Positions 51,201 to 62,733 of a DNA stretch of 64,000 bases are shown here, in pieces; within the stretch, counting starts at the first letter, position 1; every line of letters begins with the position of its first letter. The translations under genes and the position numbers were made by a program. The stretch lies in contig NC_090128.1 in the NCBI RefSeq assembly GCF_040581485.1, positions 13,144,001-13,208,000 of the forward strand, in the 5' to 3' direction. This DNA is from Linepithema humile. Taxonomy: Eukaryota > Arthropoda > Insecta > Hymenoptera > Formicidae. The notes under the pieces were generated by a model. It made no database searches. It was not told where the DNA came from and was given only the letters and a program-made list of their open reading frames with translations.

Positions 51201-52937
51201 GATTCTCCGTCGGGAAAACCGCGTGGTCGAAGAGCGAGTTCTCTTGCAAAGGAAGTGCTTATAAGCGTGGAAGATCTCGCGACTCCGTCGGAAAAATCGG
51301 TTAGAAGAAACAGCAGATCTATATCCGTGACGAAAGAGATTGAGGTCAAGGACAACGACACCGAGAGCGTCAAGGATGATATACCGGTAAGGAGAAGCAC
51401 GAGACTTGCTTCCGTAAAGAGGGAATATAATTCTTCTAAGGCAGACACACAGAAAAGCCTTGCGAAGTCAGAGAGTGAACTCGTAAAGCTGACGAGCGAT
51501 GACGAAGAGGATAAAAATACGAGGAAGAGGTCCCTACGCGCGAGGACATCTTCAGTGTCATCTGATACGGAGAAACCGACCACGAGCAGATCTCTAAGAT
51601 CGTCCACGAGGGATTCCAAAGAGGAATTGGAGGAGGTAGAAGTTAAGACAAGACGAAGACGTGGTAGTTCAGTGCCTAAGGAAGCTACAGCGCGAACCGC
51701 AAGGATACGTAGATCCAGCAGTATAATAAAGGAAATTATCCCGGAAGAAGCCGAACCTCCAGAAGAGAAGACTGAGTCGCGGAGACTCAGAAGTTCCACT
51801 GCGAGGACTGCGAACGAGGTTGTGAATAAACTGACGACGCGCAGCCGAAGTGCGTCGTTGCTATCGATACCGGAAGAATTGGAGGAGATTTTAAGTCCGT
51901 CGTTGAGGGAAACGAGATCCACCAGAAAGAAGGAGGCTTTGAAAACCAACACCAGAAGAAGAAGAGCGATTAGCGTTGACGTGCCGCAAAACGAATTGAA
52001 GAAAAGGGTCAGAAATATTCACTCGAGAAATCTCGCGTCGCCAATCATAGAAGAATCGGTGGATGAGAAGATTCAACTTCAAGAAGATGACAAGTCGGAG
52101 AACGAAGAAACTCCTGTACCTAGAAGAAGGGCGGCATCGATGGTCAAGGAGATGGAAAAAGTCACGGAGAAGCGGAAGCGAGGCAAGACCAGTGCTAATG
52201 AAGAATCCAGCAACCTGTTTTCCTTTTCGCAGCCGGAGAAGACGGATGACATGCCATTGGATGAGAAAGGTAAATTGGACCTATGTCTGCTCGCCAAGTG
52301 AATGGTTTTTATAGGTTTTTATACCGTAGTAAACCTTCGGTAAATAATAAAAATTATGAACCAATTTGCATTTGTAATTTTCGAGCGTTTTTGTGCGCTT
52401 TATATATTTCTGCTATAGATTTTCCTCACTAAAGATATGAATTTTTCTAAAATTGATTTTCATCAATTGACACACTGTGGCCTAATACCATTCACTTATC
52501 GAGCAATGGATATTTAAACATGGAACAATTTGTGGTGAAATCGTGGTTTTCAATTTTCAGATATAGGAGAAGTCCCGAATTACGTGTTCTCATTACCGAA
52601 ATCTAAAATTCCTCCGGATCAGCCTCGTAGGTTGTTGTTTATTAATTGATTTGATACGATTTTTATTTTTCTCGCACTGCTATGTATTTTCTCGTTTTTT
52701 TATGCTGTAATCGCTTTTCTTTAATCTTATCTGAGAGATTTTAAGTTGGTTTACTCTATGTTTGTTTTCCACAGAAAAATAGGCTCGTTCATACCGAGTC
52801 CTTATCAACAAGGAGAACAACAGCCCATTATCTGGAAACCTGACATCAAGCCTTGTCCCCGTTTAACTATAAATAGTTTCAAAACGCGACTTCGGGAAAA
52901 ATTCGTTATACGTAAAAGATCTAAAAGTACAGATTAA
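45250..52937 (+). CDS. AHCTF1: ELYS/AHCTF1-type nucleoporin (MEL-28), six exons
   Basis: Exons 45250-45279, 45471-45848, 45934-46228, 46327-52269, 52561-52630 and 52775-52937 join in frame to 2292 residues (human ELYS is 2266). ELYS binds chromatin and nucleosomes and seeds nuclear pores by recruiting the Nup107-160 complex after mitosis. The first 500 or so residues fit the N-terminal beta-propeller (LLLVGIDNYASRL, GCLISGCLGRVIIWQNDGS). The helical ELYS domain follows (about 500-960: YQGFLDMMTG, HKLALVYLRVRKPPL). The remainder is charged and disordered, with an Asp/Glu-rich run near residue 1220 and about ten RRxSS-x-x-K(E/D) motifs between about 1770 and 2175, including an AT-hook-like KPRGRR. 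Exon 1 encodes only MKELEEVNCE. The long exon appears to end at a TGA at 52299-52301, but a strong donor at 52270 (AAAG-GTAAAT) and the two downstream exons give a conserved-looking tail ending KRSKSTD. Confidence 0.92.
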
Positions 52938-55823
52938 ACAGTGAGCTTTCCCGAAAATTCTGATAAATTATCGCGCATCTTTTCGGTTTATAAATCTCTC
53001 AATGCTTCTAAATTTGATTCATATTTTTCTTTTGGCTTTAATATATTTTTTATCTATTTATGTCAATTAAAATTGCCTATATATATATATAGGATTATTC
53101 ATCACCAATACTTTTTAATTTAATTCCATTATAATACTTAAAATTTTTCCTAACATAATGCGCGAAATAAATGGAAAATGATAACACATTGCATATATAA
53201 AATTGTTAATTAGTTCCAATGTTTATGTTCTGATAAGGATATTCATATAGTACAAAGCGATTTTGCTGGTAAGATGAACAATCGTTAATGTCGGCAAACA
53301 AGGATAGATAGAATTATTGAATTTGGGTATTTAAGCGCGTAATAAATCTTAAATGTTTCTTTTTCTTTTTGGAATCGATTATTTTACCATAAACAGTAAA
53401 ACAACCACTTAATTTTCAAAACATTTAGGATTTATTGCTTCAATACTTGATCTAATAATTTTATGCACTTTTATTCGTTAAACAAGAGAAGGATTTTGTG
53501 CGCTATGCTGGGACCATGTAAAAGGTTTTTGTTATTATGTAGAAATATCGAATTTTTGTTACCGATGGCCGCATGCTTAGAACTTGTTGGAAACTTGGGT
53601 AGTTTTGTTGTGTTTTTTTTCTTTGCGAACAACTGGACTTCTTCTCATAGAATGTCCGATATTAGGTAAAGTAATTTTTCTTTCCTCTTTTTTTAACTAG
53701 GATATATTTTAAGTTATGGTAAGTGTTGATCAATTATAACTGCGGTACTTAGAATATATGCTAGTACGATATTGATTAAAGATATTTTTTTTAAAGTAAT
53801 GTACATGTAGTCTCAAAGATTGCTTTCGCAATGAGTAAACCGATACAACTCAAATAATGCTATATGTGTCAATCGCTTATAATGAAAGAATTATGTTTCA
53901 ATCTCAGATATATCAAGTTACTTCTACGTTTCGAATTAATAAGTGTACAGAGAGATGATAGCTACAGTTGAAAATCGATCTTTCATGTCCAAAAAGTATT
54001 TAATGATAAACTATCATTGAAAATTGTATTATATCACAATACTTTTTTTTACGATTACAATAGTATTCATTTCGTTTATATATAAACTTATAAAATATAT
54101 TCACTGTTAATAATTTGTTTTCCCCTTTTTTTATCTTAATACTTCTAGAATTCGACTTTGTAGCGCAAGATCTCTGTTATACTTCTCTTGACTTCCATAG
54201 TATTTTCGACAAAAATGGCAATGTATTATAACTTTGTAAATAATTTATTAAACATACGCAAGTATAGTTGTATGAATACAATAAATGTAAAGGAAAAATA
54301 ATACATATTATCAAAAAGAGAAAATCCTCCAATCACCACAAATAATACGTCGTTACAAATAAGCTTATATATTCTAATGGAATATTACCTGAAGCTATGG
54401 ATACAGATTCTCTTATCGTTTCTTATATAAATTAGTAAATAATACATTGTATATATAATAAAACTACGTACGTTCATTGCAACGATCGAGATTTAATGAT
54501 ACATAAATTCTAATAGTGTTTCATAAGTGTCGCTTCGAAATTGTAATTAGTTAAAAATATTCTTTTCTTTTTTGGGGGCGGGGGAGGGGGGGGGGAGGAG
54601 ATATGACAACTATTATTAGTATTTTTCATGGCTATTTTGCGTTCTAACTTTTCAAAATATTAGGATCAACAATATGGCTAAGCATTTTGAAAGCTTGCTC
54701 ATGTTTCAAAGTTTGGAAAAAATTGCAATACTTAACACTCGCTTAATATAGATCTTTATGCACGCATAATACACACGCCTTCCTTATTAACACTTTCATC
54801 TATCTGTTTAAAGGCCAACATTAAAGTGTTATCTTTGGCAGTGTTGTCATCTGTTATGTACTATCTTACTACCTATAAAAGAGTTTCAAATAGTCACGAC
54901 TTATGATCGAATTAATGTCGCAGATCATCTAGAGAGTCCTTGTATACAGTCTGCAAAACATTCATGCTATATAAGCAAATTTGAATGTATCAAAAGCACG
55001 AGATTCTCTTTTACATTTATTTTCTATTTAAACGTTGAGATAAAATCTGAGACAAAATTTATGGAAACTTCTACGATTTTCTATTCTTTTAATCATGATT
55101 TGTTCACGCGTTTCAATTACACTTTGTGCGTTTGACCCATCTACGAATTATGAGGCCATGTGATATAAACTTTTGCAGTCAATCAACGTATGTAACACTG
55201 CTTAATTGTCACATCTAAGTGCACGAAGCTGAATATATCTCTTACAAACTGTTCTTTGATTGTCTACGATACTTTTTTTGCTCTTACTTTTTGGTAAAAG
55301 TGTAAAAAATTCTAATACTGAAAAGAGCATTATTATCAATAAAGTGATTTTTTGATAGTCTAGTATCTTATATATATTTAATAGCAAGCAGACGTGATAA
55401 ACGTAGCAGCAAGGACGGTACAATTTATCCACTTGGATATCAGCATCGTAGCGTCATTATTTTATCTTGATTTATTGCTGAGTAATTCATTAATTTGCAT
55501 CAAGGCCCTCCGATTCGTATGCCCTTTAAAAGGCACATTGTATTTCGCGCAATACGAATTACATCATTGCGTAAGATATGACAGTACACGCTATAAAAAA
55601 AAAATAATTAAAAAATTCTGAGATATACAATTTTTTCCGAGAGAAAGTCAAGAATAAATCAAATAAATGCATTATCAACAAAATTGCACTCTTTCAAGCA
55701 AACCTTCGAAATAAACATAGCTTATACTAACTTACGTCACCGTTCAATGGCAATATAAAAAAAAGAAAATGAAATATACTTTATAAAAAAATACTGATCT
55801 TAACTCCCACGACATTATTGATT
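52938..55823. other. No gene seen; convergent 3' regions of ELYS and CCDC50
   Basis: AT-rich. AATAAA near 53167 could end ELYS. No coding frame is supported; a hydrophobic 68-codon frame at 53463-53669 resembles no family. It contains a short TA palindrome near 53080 and a guanine-rich tract (listed separately). Confidence 0.5.
54574..54600 (+). other. Guanine tract with quadruplex potential
   Basis: Runs of 5, 5 and 10 consecutive G separated by single C or A bases, within otherwise AT-rich DNA. This satisfies the simple four-run criterion for a G-quadruplex because the 10-G run can supply two runs. It is probably within or near the CCDC50 3' flank. Confidence 0.7.
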
Positions 55824-57722
55824 TTACTGATGCTTACAGCCGTCTTTGACGCGCCGTTTGTGCTTCTCCTCATGCGTATTAGATGGCGACTGAACCTGAT
55901 TTCGTCGCTGCCCTTGAATCGGCATGTAACAAGGTACGTCATCAGTCATCAGCTCCTGCGGCGGCGTTGGCAGTGCATACGTAGGGCTTACTGTACTACT
56001 CGAGCTGCTCGAAGTACCCCGATGTGCGTTGTAAGTGGGATCGATGATGGCCGCGACGTTCGCCATTTCTCGCACATTATCGGTATCATCCAGCGTCTGG
56101 ATCTCCTCAGGATCCGGATACTGTGGGTAATTGACGGGATTACGAGCTCGATTTTTGACCGGCGGAGTCCGTAAGTCCAGTCTGTCCGGTCTCTGAGGTC
56201 GTTCCACCAGATTTTGCTCGTCCAACTGTTGTTGCTGCTGCTGTTGCTGCAGACGTTCTCGCTCCAGCTTCTTCTGCTTCGCTCTCTCTCGCGCTCTGCG
56301 CGCTTTCGCGCGCTCCTTATCTTGAAGCATACGCGCCAATTCAGCATCCTGCGCCTCCATTGCTAATTTCTGATCCAACATAAATTGCTCGCTTTCCGGA
56401 TCCTCGTGATTGTCTACCTCTTCTTTTTTCTGCAACTTCCTTGCCAGTTCCTGTTATGTGAGATGAGTTTTGACGCTTGTATGCATTTTTTATATTGACA
56501 AAGAATTGTATGTTTTCTAGATATCAATGAAGATATTAACTTCTAAGCAAATTTTCAGAATTACCTCATCTTTTTCTTCCTGTATACGCTTCTCAATCTC
56601 CTGCTGCATAGCCTCATCTCCCAACCTTAGCTGTAATCTCATCAACTCTTGCAATTCACGTTCTCTCTGCTTCTCTTCTCGCTCCAGAGAAAGTGCAATC
56701 TGCCTTGCAACGAGCGCATCTCTCTCTTCCCTTTAAAGAAATAAAAAAATATTTCAGAACATTTCACATTTTACGAAACAATCATGTATCTTTAAATATC
56801 ATTGTTACTAACTGTTGTTGAACGTAGCTTTGATATCTCAATGCTTCTAATTCCTGTTCAACTTTGGCTCGCGGTAAATCTTCCCTCACCTGCGCATTAC
56901 GTGTTTTGTTGCCGGTGTAATGCTCCTTGACTATGAATTGTAATAAAGAATCATATTAACTAAACATTAACCATACATTATTAAAGTCTTTTTATAAACA
57001 TTAAATATTAGTAGATATATTATGTATATTAGTTGTGATATTGTATATTTTTTTCAATATTCTATTTAAATAGAGAAATTTCTATGAACAAAAAGAGCAG
57101 CACTATATAATTATTAATTAATTTTGCATTTTTTTTTCTAAAAATATCCAGTTTTTTTTTTAAATTATCTTGTAATTTCAATTCAAGGGCAAAGTTTTCA
57201 TTGTTGCAACATTATTGCGCTTGCTTCCATTCTTCCTGAGTTGGCAAATTTAATTAGCTCAGGGCAGTAGATTATCTTGAGACGACCCTGTTTAAATCTG
57301 GCATTCTCTCTGGCGCCACAAAAGACAAACGTATGTATAAGATTTTCACATACTTTCTTCATCCTGAAGCCGATAAGCCAGCGCTCCGTCCTCATGCACC
57401 AGCCATTCACGACACACTGCAAAATTGCAAATTCGCATTAGAGATGCCAATGCAATGAGTAATCGTGACGCGCGCGTGATCAAGACAGATCGGTTCTCGT
57501 TTGGTTGTACTTTCTCTTGCACTTTCCATACCTAAAATGAAATAAACTCGTATTCTCGCGCTCTTTACGGAGAGAAGGGAGAAAAGAATCAAGTGCAGAA
57601 AGTGCAAGCGAATCTTGTGACAGAAGGCGTCTGCGAGAAGAGAAGAAAAAACTCAATGTCTTACCTTCGTTCACGCGACCCGCCTTCGGTAGCGTGTCCG
57701 AGCTCAGCACGGATTTCGCCAT
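55824..57722 (-). CDS. CCDC50: Coiled-coil domain-containing protein 50, five exons
   Basis: Exons in transcription order 57722-57665, 57416-57354, 56930-56813, 56730-56565 and 56450-55824 join in frame to 343 residues. The N-terminal Ccdc50 domain is clear: LPKAGRVNEVCREWLVHED and LAYRLQDEEIKEHY align with the vertebrate pattern LPG-x-EVCRDF...LAHSLQEQEIEHH. A long Glu/Arg/Lys-rich coiled coil follows, with two ubiquitin-interacting (MIU-like) stretches, DEELARKLQKKEE across the last junction and DAELARMLQDKE. Then come a Gln run of eight and a Pro/Ser-rich disordered tail ending CKHQ. Vertebrate CCDC50 (Ymer) binds ubiquitin chains and modulates EGFR, NF-kappaB and autophagy signalling; the same role here is inference. 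The start ATG lies in a short first exon with a GTAAGA donor. The tail is longer than the human minimum. Confidence 0.93.
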
Positions 57723-59040
57723 TGCACGTTCTCGTCGATTTCACGCGGGACAAGCAGCAGAATCATCGACGACACCGTCTGTGTTTACAACCACTTTGCA
57801 CGAGAGCAGCCGTGATGTTGTTTTCTCTCCATCTTGGAACGGACAAGTGAATAGCCACGGCTACATATACACACATACAGAGCACATACACACTTTCACC
57901 GCATGTTTCAGGTCTGGCAACGGGAGGAAAGCGCCCCTCAGGAATGAAGCCTTTGTAGGTTTCTTTCAAACTGGAAAAAAAATTTATTAGTTAGATGCAG
58001 CCCATTTGAGTTCGATATTTAATTTAAAAAATAATAAGTATAAAGAGAAGAAATCAATTAAACAAATTTATTAGAATACATGAATATATTTGTAGTATAA
58101 TAAATATATAAAAGTTAATTATTTAATCAATTATTTTAACAATTATTAAACAATTATTATGACAACAATTGTGTATAGTTTGGTGTGGAACATGCATGGA
58201 AAAATTTGTAGATTTCATAATTTTTCTTTAAACATTAAAGAAATCAGCAAAGCATAATCTGTGAAATAGCTAAACCTTTTGTCGTTTTACTAGAATAATT
58301 AATTAGATTTGTCTACATAAATTTATCATTTAAAAAACTGAAATTATTTACAATGCTGTGAAAACTTAACTTATGCGATATTAGAATTTGGAATAAATTG
58401 TGAATAAATATAATTACCTGAATACCTGAAAAAGTATTGATAAATTACCAAATTTTCGTCAAAACAATTCAAAGTTTTTATAATGCATCACTTATACGGC
58501 TCTGATTGCCACTGCACATACATGCTTGCAGATCGATGCAACGCGATACCTCATACTTCGTAGTAGCGTAGAATCCGTAGTAAATCGGCCGTTGTGAATA
58601 ATACCGTGGAAATGCATCCACTTGGGTGGGACGAGTAGTAGGATGATGTAGTAGCCGTGGTAATACATTTCAGGTCTGAATGGATGTGGAGCACGCGCGC
58701 GCATCCGATGAAAGGCGACGAGACCGTGGTGAAAGGGGCGAATCGAGAGCAACTAGGAGAAAGGTGCCCACCGAGGTCAATGATACCACGACTATCGAAT
58801 GAGCTCGAATTGATAGAAAGACAAGATAGCTTCCGCAAGAAAGAGGAAGCAAGCAATACAATACTTATACATACACCTAGAATACAAATTTTATCAGTAT
58901 TTCAGTAGTTGATAATTATATATTTATTCTTGAATAAATGTTACAATTGCAGAGATCTGTGTTACATGATTCATGTATTAGTTATATATTTACATAATTA
59001 TATTTAAAATATACATAAAAGGTTATATATTCCCTGTATA
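57723..59040. other. No gene seen; upstream of CCDC50
   Basis: The first few hundred bases probably hold the CCDC50 promoter. The rest is AT-rich, with a CpG-rich island at about 58.5-58.8 kb whose open frames on both strands match no family. Confidence 0.5.
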
Positions 59041-59540
59041 AAAAATTAATAAACAATAATAAGCAAAATATATAGATAGATACAACAAGATAACAATGTT
59101 TATATATTTATATATAAATTCAAATCAAATATGGTCTTTTTAAGTGCAGCAATAGTATTGTGCACAATGTGTTTTGTCTGCTTAGACACAGAGATTTTAA
59201 ATAAAAAAGTTTTTATAGTAAACTTCTCAGAATTATCAAATACAATCATAGCTGATTAATTTTTTATTATTACAAACATATTAATACTATTCTTTTGTTA
59301 CTGTATAGAGCAATATATTGGACATATTAAAAATATCAGCCTTGCTTGTATTTGATAATTCTGCCAATTTTACTATAAAAATTTTTTTATTCAAGATGTC
59401 TGTGTCCAAGCAGACAAAATACATTGTGCACAATACTATTGCTGCACTTAAAAAGAACATATTTGATTTCAATTTATATATAAATATATAAACATTATTA
59501 TCTTGTTGTATCTATCTATTATGCTTATTATTAATTTTTT
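59041..59540. repeat. Inverted partial duplicates of the CNTD1 terminal exon
   Basis: The left arm 59041-59256 and the right arm 59335-59540 are imperfect reverse complements around a 78-bp spacer. Both contain sequence homologous to the last CNTD1 exon (about 45-60 codons) plus AT-rich flank. The right copy (minus strand, frame 59287-59472) is a tandem partial copy of the functional exon at 59562-59831, keeping the frame from KSNM to its own stop but lacking the first 30 or so codons and the splice acceptor. The left copy lies in the opposite orientation and its frame closes early. Neither copy can be spliced like the original. Confidence 0.85.
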
Positions 59541-59561
59541 ATTATTATAAACATATTTAGA

Positions 59562-61077
59562 CTATTGTTGTATTGCTGTACACAACAATACATTAGACAT
59601 ATTAATGATATCAGATATGTTTGTACCTGATAATTCTGAAAGTTTTACTATAAAAACTTTTTTATTTAAAATGTCTGTATCCAAGCAGACAAAATACATA
59701 GTGCACAATACTATTGCTGCACTTAAAAAAACCATATTTGATTTCAAAGATATTAGTTTTTGTCTTGTCTTTAAATTATCTTCCTGTTTATCCTTATAGA
59801 ATTTATAAAATTTTGAGAACAGTTTGTCATACTGAAAAAAAAATAGAATTTTAGTTTAATAAAATTAGTTAATAGAATTTTAAATAACGCAAGAAATAAA
59901 TTAGAAATTTTACCTTTAAATATGTAAGATTCAGTAAGTTTGTTGCAATATAAATTGAGCCTTGTGTTTTTTGAAGACCTGTTGCTGCCAACAAAATTTC
60001 AATGCAGTGCAACGGTGTGTTAAGAGGCATTTTGTAATCCACCGTTTTGAAAACTTCAATTTCTGAATCGAAAATCATCTTTTGCGTATACTCTGACTTT
60101 TTTGAAAGTTTATGCAGAACATTTAAAATCTAGTAAAAAAGAACAATAATTTAAAATACTACTAAGGTTAATCATTTTAGGAATTACATACAATTTTTTA
60201 ATTCTTTGTAAAGTTTTAACATACTTGCAATATTCCCAAGTTAGCGCAATGAGAATCCATTTTACACGCCAATTGAAAACAAGACATAAGATATAATTTT
60301 GAATGCTTGGAATATTTTTTGCACATTTTAAACCATGCTGTTTCACACAAAGGACTTGCAGCCTTATAAATCTCCAAAAAACGTTTGCACATGAACACGT
60401 CATACAAATGAATGGCCATATATTTTACATGGGTCTCTAGTTCTAAATAATCCGCTATCACAAAGGCAGTCTTCATTGTAGGTGCTGAAATTGCTGTATA
60501 ATAATTTAAATTAATATAAAATAATTGTTGTTGCAGCAGTAATATTGTCATTTAACACTTTATAACCTAATTTTTTTTAATGAAATGGTAAACCGATAAG
60601 ATGCAACGCTAAGTTGCGGCGGAAAATTGAAATAATCTCCTTATTAGATAATATTACTTTATGTTTTGACATTATCAGATGTCTATTTTCTTCTTATTAC
60701 CTACCTATAAATGGTATAATAAAATCTTTTATTTTAATGCGTTCCTGCTTCTGTTGTTCCACAATTTCTTGAAGATGTTCCACCCAGTCATCAATTAATG
60801 GTTCTGGCATTCAAAAATTTATATGAAAATAAAATAAAATAAATTATTACAATCTTCAATCTTTAATCTTTTATACAATAAACTATAGCAAATTACACTA
60901 CTTTATTGATATAAAAGGTATAATTATTATTAATATTTTCCTTTTTCTATAAGGAAAAAATGTGAAAATACAGAATAAGAATTAAGCAAAATATGTATAT
61001 TAAGTATTAGAAATAAATTAACATAAATTATTAAAAATAAATTAGTAATTACCAATGTAAGATGTATCCAGATCCAT
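59562..61077 (-). CDS. CNTD1: Cyclin N-terminal domain-containing protein 1 (meiotic crossover regulator), five exons
   Basis: Exons in transcription order 61077-61053, 60803-60705, 60493-60225, 60129-59914 and 59831-59562 join in frame to 292 residues (human 330). A cyclin-box fold is recognisable: VKYMAIHLYDVFMCKRF, then KLYLMSCFQLACKMDSH, which aligns with the LRLVSCVQLASKL block of mammalian CNTD1; next SEIEVFKTVDYKMPLNTPLH, matching the family pattern ExDVLKSLNFRINLPTPL; and the C-terminal helix LSAAIVLCTMYF. CNTD1 and its worm counterpart COSA-1 mark and mature crossover sites in meiosis, probably through a CDK2-like kinase. The start is either MDLDTSYI in a 25-nt exon (donor GTAATT) or a methionine at 60810 just before the second exon's acceptor; I prefer the former. 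Rapid divergence is expected for this family. Extra copies of the last exon lie just downstream. Confidence 0.85.
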
Positions 61078-61190
61078 TTCGAATATGAATGTCCAACTAG
61101 AATATAAATGTATGTAAATACAATAGGGGGGCTGTGTTCACCACGTGTTCGTTATAAACTTCGTGCAAAACTTTGTAACCACATATTATA

Positions 61191-62454
61191 TTAGATATAT
61201 AACTTGAAACCCGCCCTCCAGCGATAAATAGCTGTAACTTTGACAATCGTCAACTGTAATAAGGCATCATTTTTAATTTTGACATTTGTCAATAATATTC
61301 AATATATAAAAGTTTGTGTTCGTGACAACAACATAGTTTTTTACTGCGAAAAAAATGTCTAAATTTCAATTAAATAAGCATCATTTGCGCGAAGCTTTGC
61401 TTTTCTGTTTCAATTTGAAGAAAATTACTGCTGAATCTCATCGAATGCTTGTTGAAGCTTATAGGAAACTTGCTCTATCGGAAACAACTTGCAAGGAATG
61501 GTTTCGACAATTCAAACTTGGTGATTTTGACACAAATGATAAAGAACGTCCAGGCAAAAAAAATTAAAAGATATAGAACTGCAAGCATTGGTGGATGAAG
61601 ATTCATGACAAGCACAAAATCAACTTGCAGAAACATTGAATGTTACTCAAGCAGCCATTTCCAAGTGTTTAAAAGCTATGGGAAAGGTATACAAGGAAAG
61701 AAGATGGGTGCCATATGAACTGAAAGAGACATCAAAAGGCGAAACCATCTTCAAAATGCTGCTTGCCAGGCAAAAACAAAGGGTTTTTGCATCGAATTGT
61801 GACTGGCGATGAAAAGTGGATCTATTTCGATAATCCTAAACGCCGAAAAACCATTTACGACCTAGGCCAACCATCGACATCGACGCCAAAACGCAATATT
61901 CATGGGAAGAAGGCCATGCTCTGTATTTGGTAGGACCAGAAGGGTATATTGTGGTATATTATGAGATACTGAAACCTGGTCAAACAGTCACAGGGGATCT
62001 CTATCAACAACAAATAATCCGTTTGAACCGAGCATTGCGCGAAAAACGACCAGAATATGAGACAAGACAGCATGAAGTAATCTTGCTTCATGACAACGCT
62101 CGACCTCATGTCACTAAGACTGTCAAGGAAACATTGGAAGCACTTTGCTGGGAAGTGCTATCCTATGCGGCTTATTCACCAGACTGTGTCCCTTTCGACT
62201 ACCACTTGTTTCATCGATGGCACACGCACTTGCTGAGGAACACTTCAACTCATGAAAGCGTCGAAAAATAGGTCTCTGACTAAATAGCCTCTAAAGATGA
62301 GTCGTTCTTTTGCCGTGGGATCCGCTTATTGCCAGAAAGATGGGAAACAGTCATATCTAACGATGGCCAATTTTGATTGATGTATTTTTTTCATTTGTTT
62401 CTTAAATAAAGGCTTAATTTTTGCAAAAAAGGCGGGCTTCGAGTTATAGACTAA
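61191..62454 (+). mobile_element. Degenerate mariner transposon, about 1.26 kb
   Basis: Imperfect terminal inverted repeats of about 26 bp: the left starts TTAGATATATAACTTGAAAC and the right (reverse complement) TTAGTCTATAACTCGAAGC; both reach CCCGCC. TA dinucleotides flank both ends, as expected for the TA target duplication of mariner elements. The length fits a full mariner. The interior encodes a broken mariner transposase on the plus strand. The 5' end lies 113 bp from the CNTD1 start codon, in opposite orientation. Confidence 0.93.
61355..62376 (+). pseudogene. Mariner transposase pseudogene
   Basis: The opening frame (61355-61567) holds the helix-turn-helix region typical of mariner, with ALLFCFNLKK and CKEWFRQFKLGDFD. 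Further domains continue in shifted frames: the linker WVPYEL, then the DDD catalytic core with TGDEKW, HDNARPH and FDYHLF. The second and third aspartates are separated by 34 residues, the D34D signature of mariner. At least two frameshifts (an A-run near 61560 and another in 61735-61800) and several in-frame stops (TGA near 61606, TAG near 61931 and 62269) break it, so it cannot make an active enzyme. It is a cut-and-paste DNA transposase remnant, unrelated to the SET gene 20 kb away. Confidence 0.93.
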
Positions 62455-62588
62455 TATGTACAATTTTCAAGATGACAGGTACATCTTAATTATAGAACAA
62501 GCGACTAAATTCCGATTAAATTTCAACAATCAGTAATTTTGTATAGACGTATAATAATAGACTACGCGTTCCCTATTAAGGAAATGCC

Positions 62589-62692
62589 TCACTTTAGAAA
62601 GAGACAGCTAGTGTTGAACAGTAATCTCATCTTTGTCTAGTGAAGCAGTAAGGGGAAAAAAAGTCTTCGTTGATTGATAAATATTGATTGAC

Positions 62693-62733
<41 letters not shown>

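Noticed and set aside
51149..51952. 267-codon minus-strand frame
   Set aside because: Antisense of the Arg/Ser/Glu-rich ELYS tail; composition is explained by the sense codons. Other minus-strand frames within 46.3-52.3 kb were rejected for the same reason.
52270..52301. Stop at 52299-52301 as the true end of ELYS
   Set aside because: A stronger donor upstream plus two phase-matched downstream exons explain the region better; kept only as a possible intron-retained isoform.
58492..58908. Overlapping frames at 58.5-58.9 kb
   Set aside because: Short, on both strands, no family match, no splice-supported structure.
40457..62454. SETMAR-like fusion of the SET gene with the mariner transposase
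   Set aside because: The SET gene ends with its own stop and is 20 kb away on the other strand, with several genes in between. The transposase is broken. The co-occurrence is coincidental.
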